The position numbers were made by a program, and so were the translations under genes. From positions 17,412-81,411 of the forward strand of contig CANBCZ010000008.1 in the NCBI GenBank assembly GCA_947367255.1: a stretch of DNA of 64,000 nt, in the 5' to 3' direction. Below are positions 61,904 to 64,000 of the stretch, piece after piece. Origin of the DNA: an uncultured Alistipes sp. (lineage in GTDB: Bacteria > Bacteroidota > Bacteroidia > Bacteroidales > Rikenellaceae). How positions within the stretch are numbered: position 1 is the stretch's first letter; every line of letters begins with the position of its first letter. The notes beneath the pieces were generated by a model that saw only the letters and a program-made list of their open reading frames with translations, ran no database searches and had not been told where the DNA came from.

Positions 61904-62613
61904 TGGCAACCCTCTACCTTATACCTTGTCCAATATCTGACGATACTGCTGTGGCAGATGTTACACCTGCTGCAAATCAGACAATCATAGACTCGTTGGA
62001 CTACTTTATCGTTGAAAATACCCGCTCTGCGCGCCGCTTTCTCTCAAAGAGTGGTTATGCTCGCGCCATTGACGATGCGACATTTGTCGAGCTAAACGAG
62101 CATACAACCTCTCCGACCGAGATTGCTGCGATGATCAAACCTCTTCTTGAGGGTCGTAATGCCGGTGTTATCTCCGAGGCGGGCGTGCCGGCTGTTGCCG
62201 ATCCGGGTCAGGCGGTTGTTGAGCTGTGCCATAAACATAATATCAAGGTTGTGCCGCTCGTCGGTCCTTCATCTATCCTTATGGCGGTTATGGCGTCGGG
62301 TCTGAGTGGTCAGTCATTTGCCTTTAACGGCTACCTGCCTATCAAGGAGCCGGAGCGCAGCAAGACCATTAAGCGCCTCGAGTCCCGCGCAAAGGCAGAA
62401 CATCAGTCGCAACTCTTTATCGAGGCTCCATATCGTAATGTAAAGCTCTTTGAGCAGTTTCTGAAGACCCTGCAGCCCGAAACTCGCCTCTGTGTTGCTT
62501 GCGACATCACCTCAAAGAGTGAGTATATTCGCACCGCGACTGTGGCGGTTTGGCGTAAGGAGAAGACGATGCCTGATATTCAGAAACGACCAACAATCTT
62601 TATTTTAGCGTAG
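61903..62613 (+). CDS. SAM-dependent tetrapyrrole-methylase-fold protein (RsmI-like)
   Basis: 236 residues. The N-terminus reads MATLYLIPCPISDDTAVADVTP instead of the GNLGD motif of canonical RsmI, but VISEAGVPAVADPGQAVVELCHKHNIKVVPLVGPSSILMAVMASGLSGQSFAFNG-type segments clearly belong to the family (given here in parts: SEAGVPAVADPG; PLVGPSSILMAV; FAFNGYLP). FIEAPYRN and CVACDITSKSE follow. It may modify rRNA as RsmI does, or be a paralogue with another target. It is coupled to murF-alr by TAATG. Confidence 0.85.
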   Translation: MATLYLIPCPISDDTAVADVTPAANQTIIDSLDYFIVENTRSARRFLSKSGYARAIDDATFVELNEHTTSPTEIAAMIKPLLEGRNAGVISEAGVPAVADPGQAVVELCHKHNIKVVPLVGPSSILMAVMASGLSGQSFAFNGYLPIKEPERSKTIKRLESRAKAEHQSQLFIEAPYRNVKLFEQFLKTLQPETRLCVACDITSKSEYIRTATVAVWRKEKTMPDIQKRPTIFILA

Positions 62614-62745
62614 CATTTGCCGTCAAAATACGGCATTAGTCGCACAGCCCTAAAAGTAAACCCCTTTGGGCTGTAGGTTTTACTACTATCCCAAAGGGGA
62701 CTTTTTTGTGATGCACGCCCACTGCTGCATTTTGACGACAAATGC
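62613..62745 (+). repeat. Structured intergenic element, family A (copy A3)
   Basis: It starts on the last base of the RsmI-like stop. Outer arms GCATTTGCCGTCAAAAT and ATTTTGACGACAAATGC (62613-62629 with 62729-62745) pair at 16 of 17, and pairing continues as CGGCA/TGCTG. The central stem CCCCTTTGGG/CCCAAAGGGG (62661-62670 with 62690-62699) is unrelated in sequence to A1 or A2. The loop CTGTAGGTTTTACTACTAT keeps the frame, but its inner pair has become GTAG/CTAC. T6 follows. Confidence 0.85.
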
Positions 62746-62770
62746 GTGCAGAAATTACTCGGTGTGCAAA

Positions 62771-63904
62771 TTATAAAATCTCCTTTCCGAAGACCCAGCG
62801 GCGTTTGTGCAGCTCCTTCTCGAACGGACGCCACATATCCTGTATCTTGTTGTTTGTCTCGAGCAGAGCATTGGTCTCGGCATACTTGAACCCTAACTTG
62901 ATATATCTGTCGATAAGGTCGTAGAACATCAGCGAGTTTACGCCACAGTTCTGGTAGTCGGGACGCACGCCGATAAGCAGCAGGTCGAGTGTCTCTTCGC
63001 GCTTGAAGAACATCGACTTGAGCAGGTGCCACCAACCAAAGGGGAGTATCTCGCCATTGCACCTTTGCAGCGCCTTGGATAGCGATGGAATAGATGCACC
63101 TGCGGCAATAAGTTCGCCCTTGTCATTCTCGACAAATGTGAGCATACGGGTATCTATAAGGCTCAGATAGAGATCTACATAGCGATCAATCTGCTTTGGG
63201 GTGAGCAGCGAGTAGCCGTATAGGTCGCAGTAGGTCTGGTTGATAAGCTCAAAGAACTTCTGACCATACCTCTCGCGCTTGATCTGTCGGCGGGAGAGCT
63301 TTCTGATCTTGAGGTTGTAGCGCTCCATAACCATCTGCGCAATTCTTGAGAGCCTTTCGGGTGTATGGTCGGGGATAGTTATGCGAAACTCCACCCATCC
63401 CGCCTGTTTGGTATATCCCAATCGCTGCATATGCTCGGGATAGTAGGGATGGTTGTATATCAGCGCCATAGTGCTCAGACGGTCAAAACCCTCGACAAGC
63501 ATACCCTCGGGATCGAAGTCGGTAAATCCGAGCGGACCTACTATCTGATTCATACCACGCGCCTTGCCAAATGCAGATACCGCATCGAGCAGAGCGGTCG
63601 AAACCTCAATGTCATCTATAAAGTCAAACCATCCGAAGCGTACCTGTCGTACATCCCAACGCTCGTTGGCTTTGTGGTTTATTATAGCCGCGACACGACC
63701 GACAATCTCGCCCTCCCTGTATGCCAAATACAGCTCAACATCGCAGAAGTCGTAGGCGCCGTTTTCTCGCTTGTCAAATGTAGCAAGATCGTCAATAACA
63801 ATGGCGGGAACATAGTAGTTGTTACCCTTGTATAGGTTGTTCGCAAAACGAATAAATCTCTTCAGCTCCGCCTTGCTCTCAACCCTTCTGATTGAAATAG
63901 ACAT
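62771..63904 (-). CDS. GNAT-fold hypothetical protein
   Basis: About 377 residues from the ATG at 63904 (MSISIRRVESKAELKRF); the longer frame adds an unlikely leader. The N-terminal half has ELYLAYREGEIVGRVAAIINHKANERW and an IVGPLGFTDFDPEGMLVEGF segment; the C-terminal half has a second acetyltransferase-like region with LIGVRPDYQNCGVNSLMFYDL (acetyl-CoA-type loop) and ETNALLETNNKIQDMW. It resembles the widespread Bacteroidales N-acetyltransferase-like proteins of unknown substrate. TATCTTTG about 30 bases before the ATG is a possible -7 box. It converges on the RsmI-like gene. Confidence 0.8.
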   Translation of the reverse strand: MSISIRRVESKAELKRFIRFANNLYKGNNYYVPAIVIDDLATFDKRENGAYDFCDVELYLAYREGEIVGRVAAIINHKANERWDVRQVRFGWFDFIDDIEVSTALLDAVSAFGKARGMNQIVGPLGFTDFDPEGMLVEGFDRLSTMALIYNHPYYPEHMQRLGYTKQAGWVEFRITIPDHTPERLSRIAQMVMERYNLKIRKLSRRQIKRERYGQKFFELINQTYCDLYGYSLLTPKQIDRYVDLYLSLIDTRMLTFVENDKGELIAAGASIPSLSKALQRCNGEILPFGWWHLLKSMFFKREETLDLLLIGVRPDYQNCGVNSLMFYDLIDRYIKLGFKYAETNALLETNNKIQDMWRPFEKELHKRRWVFGKEIL

Positions 63905-63940
63905 AGTGTGTATTTTAGTGTGCAATAAACAAAGATACAA

Positions 63941-64000
63941 ATAATTTGTAAATTATGCGTCAAAATAGATTAAAATTGCTAATTTTGCATACATCTTATG
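63941..64000 (+). promoter_or_regulatory. Possible promoter and start of a gene beyond the window
   Basis: TAATTTTG at about 63980-63987 is a good plus-strand -7 box, and the window ends in ATG (63998-64000). A divergent gene may begin here, but nothing of its coding sequence is visible. Confidence 0.3.

Overview
The window looks like chromosomal housekeeping DNA from a member of the Bacteroidota, order Bacteroidales (an Alistipes/Rikenellaceae-like organism is possible but not provable from here). Pointers are: promoters of the Bacteroidota type (TTTG, about 19 bases, TAnnTTTG), A-rich rather than Shine-Dalgarno leaders, a MurF-alanine racemase fusion, an LptD/amidase/MCE gene cluster, a two-CBM20 4-alpha-glucanotransferase, fimbrillin-like lipoprotein architecture, a C10 (streptopain) protease beside a DUF3244-like protein, and a TPR/transmembrane/HTH regulator. 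G+C is moderate, except for an AT-richer stretch at about 19.9-23.2 kb. I found no rRNA, tRNA, CRISPR array, transposase or phage gene.

Layout. 0-4.8 kb (+): panC-panD (pantothenate), a DUF456 membrane protein and an M16 lipoprotein peptidase. 5.0-7.0 kb: a small anchored protein and two lipoproteins. 7.1-10.8 kb (+): a DUF2807 protein and an AddB-like PD-(D/E)XK protein. 10.8-18.5 kb (-): tsaB, smpB, GNAT, rlmB; then an ABC-F ATPase, an in-frame GNAT-Rpe fusion and a ROK regulator; then fabD. 18.6-23.6 kb (-): an accessory surface region with two related lipoproteins, the C10 protease with its DUF3244-like neighbour, and the TPR-HTH regulator. 23.7-27.3 kb (+): a large lipoprotein with a calcineurin-like phosphoesterase. 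27.4-36.6 kb (-): malQ, then a run of retropepsin-like protease, rnhA, HAD, ClC, trpS and a histidine phosphatase. 36.8 kb (+): oxyR. 38.1-40.9 kb (-): tsaE, HAD and two M23 peptidases. 41.1-45.4 kb (+): alaS and gpmI. 45.7-54.8 kb (-): a seven-gene grpE-dnaJ-hyp-mutL-rhomboid-EEP-yhcH run, preceded by lptD. 54.9-62.6 kb (+): amidase, MCE protein, mutS2, murF-alr and an RsmI-like methylase. 62.8-63.9 kb (-): a GNAT-like protein.

Most genes serve envelope building (LptD, amidase, M23, MCE, MurF-Alr), translation and tRNA quality (TrpS, AlaS, TsaB/TsaE, SmpB, RlmB), repair (MutL, MutS2, AddB-like) and stress (DnaJ/GrpE, OxyR). Many neighbours are coupled by TAATG stop/start overlaps.

The most unusual signal is not a gene. 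At least two families of large structured elements sit in the gaps right against stop codons. Family A (4.78, 37.67, 45.41 and 62.61 kb, with a relative at 43.71 kb) and family B (37.98 and 45.57 kb) keep their outer arms and apical loops. Their central stems differ completely in sequence between copies yet remain base-paired. At two convergent gene pairs the arrangement is the same: gene>, A, spacer, B, <gene.
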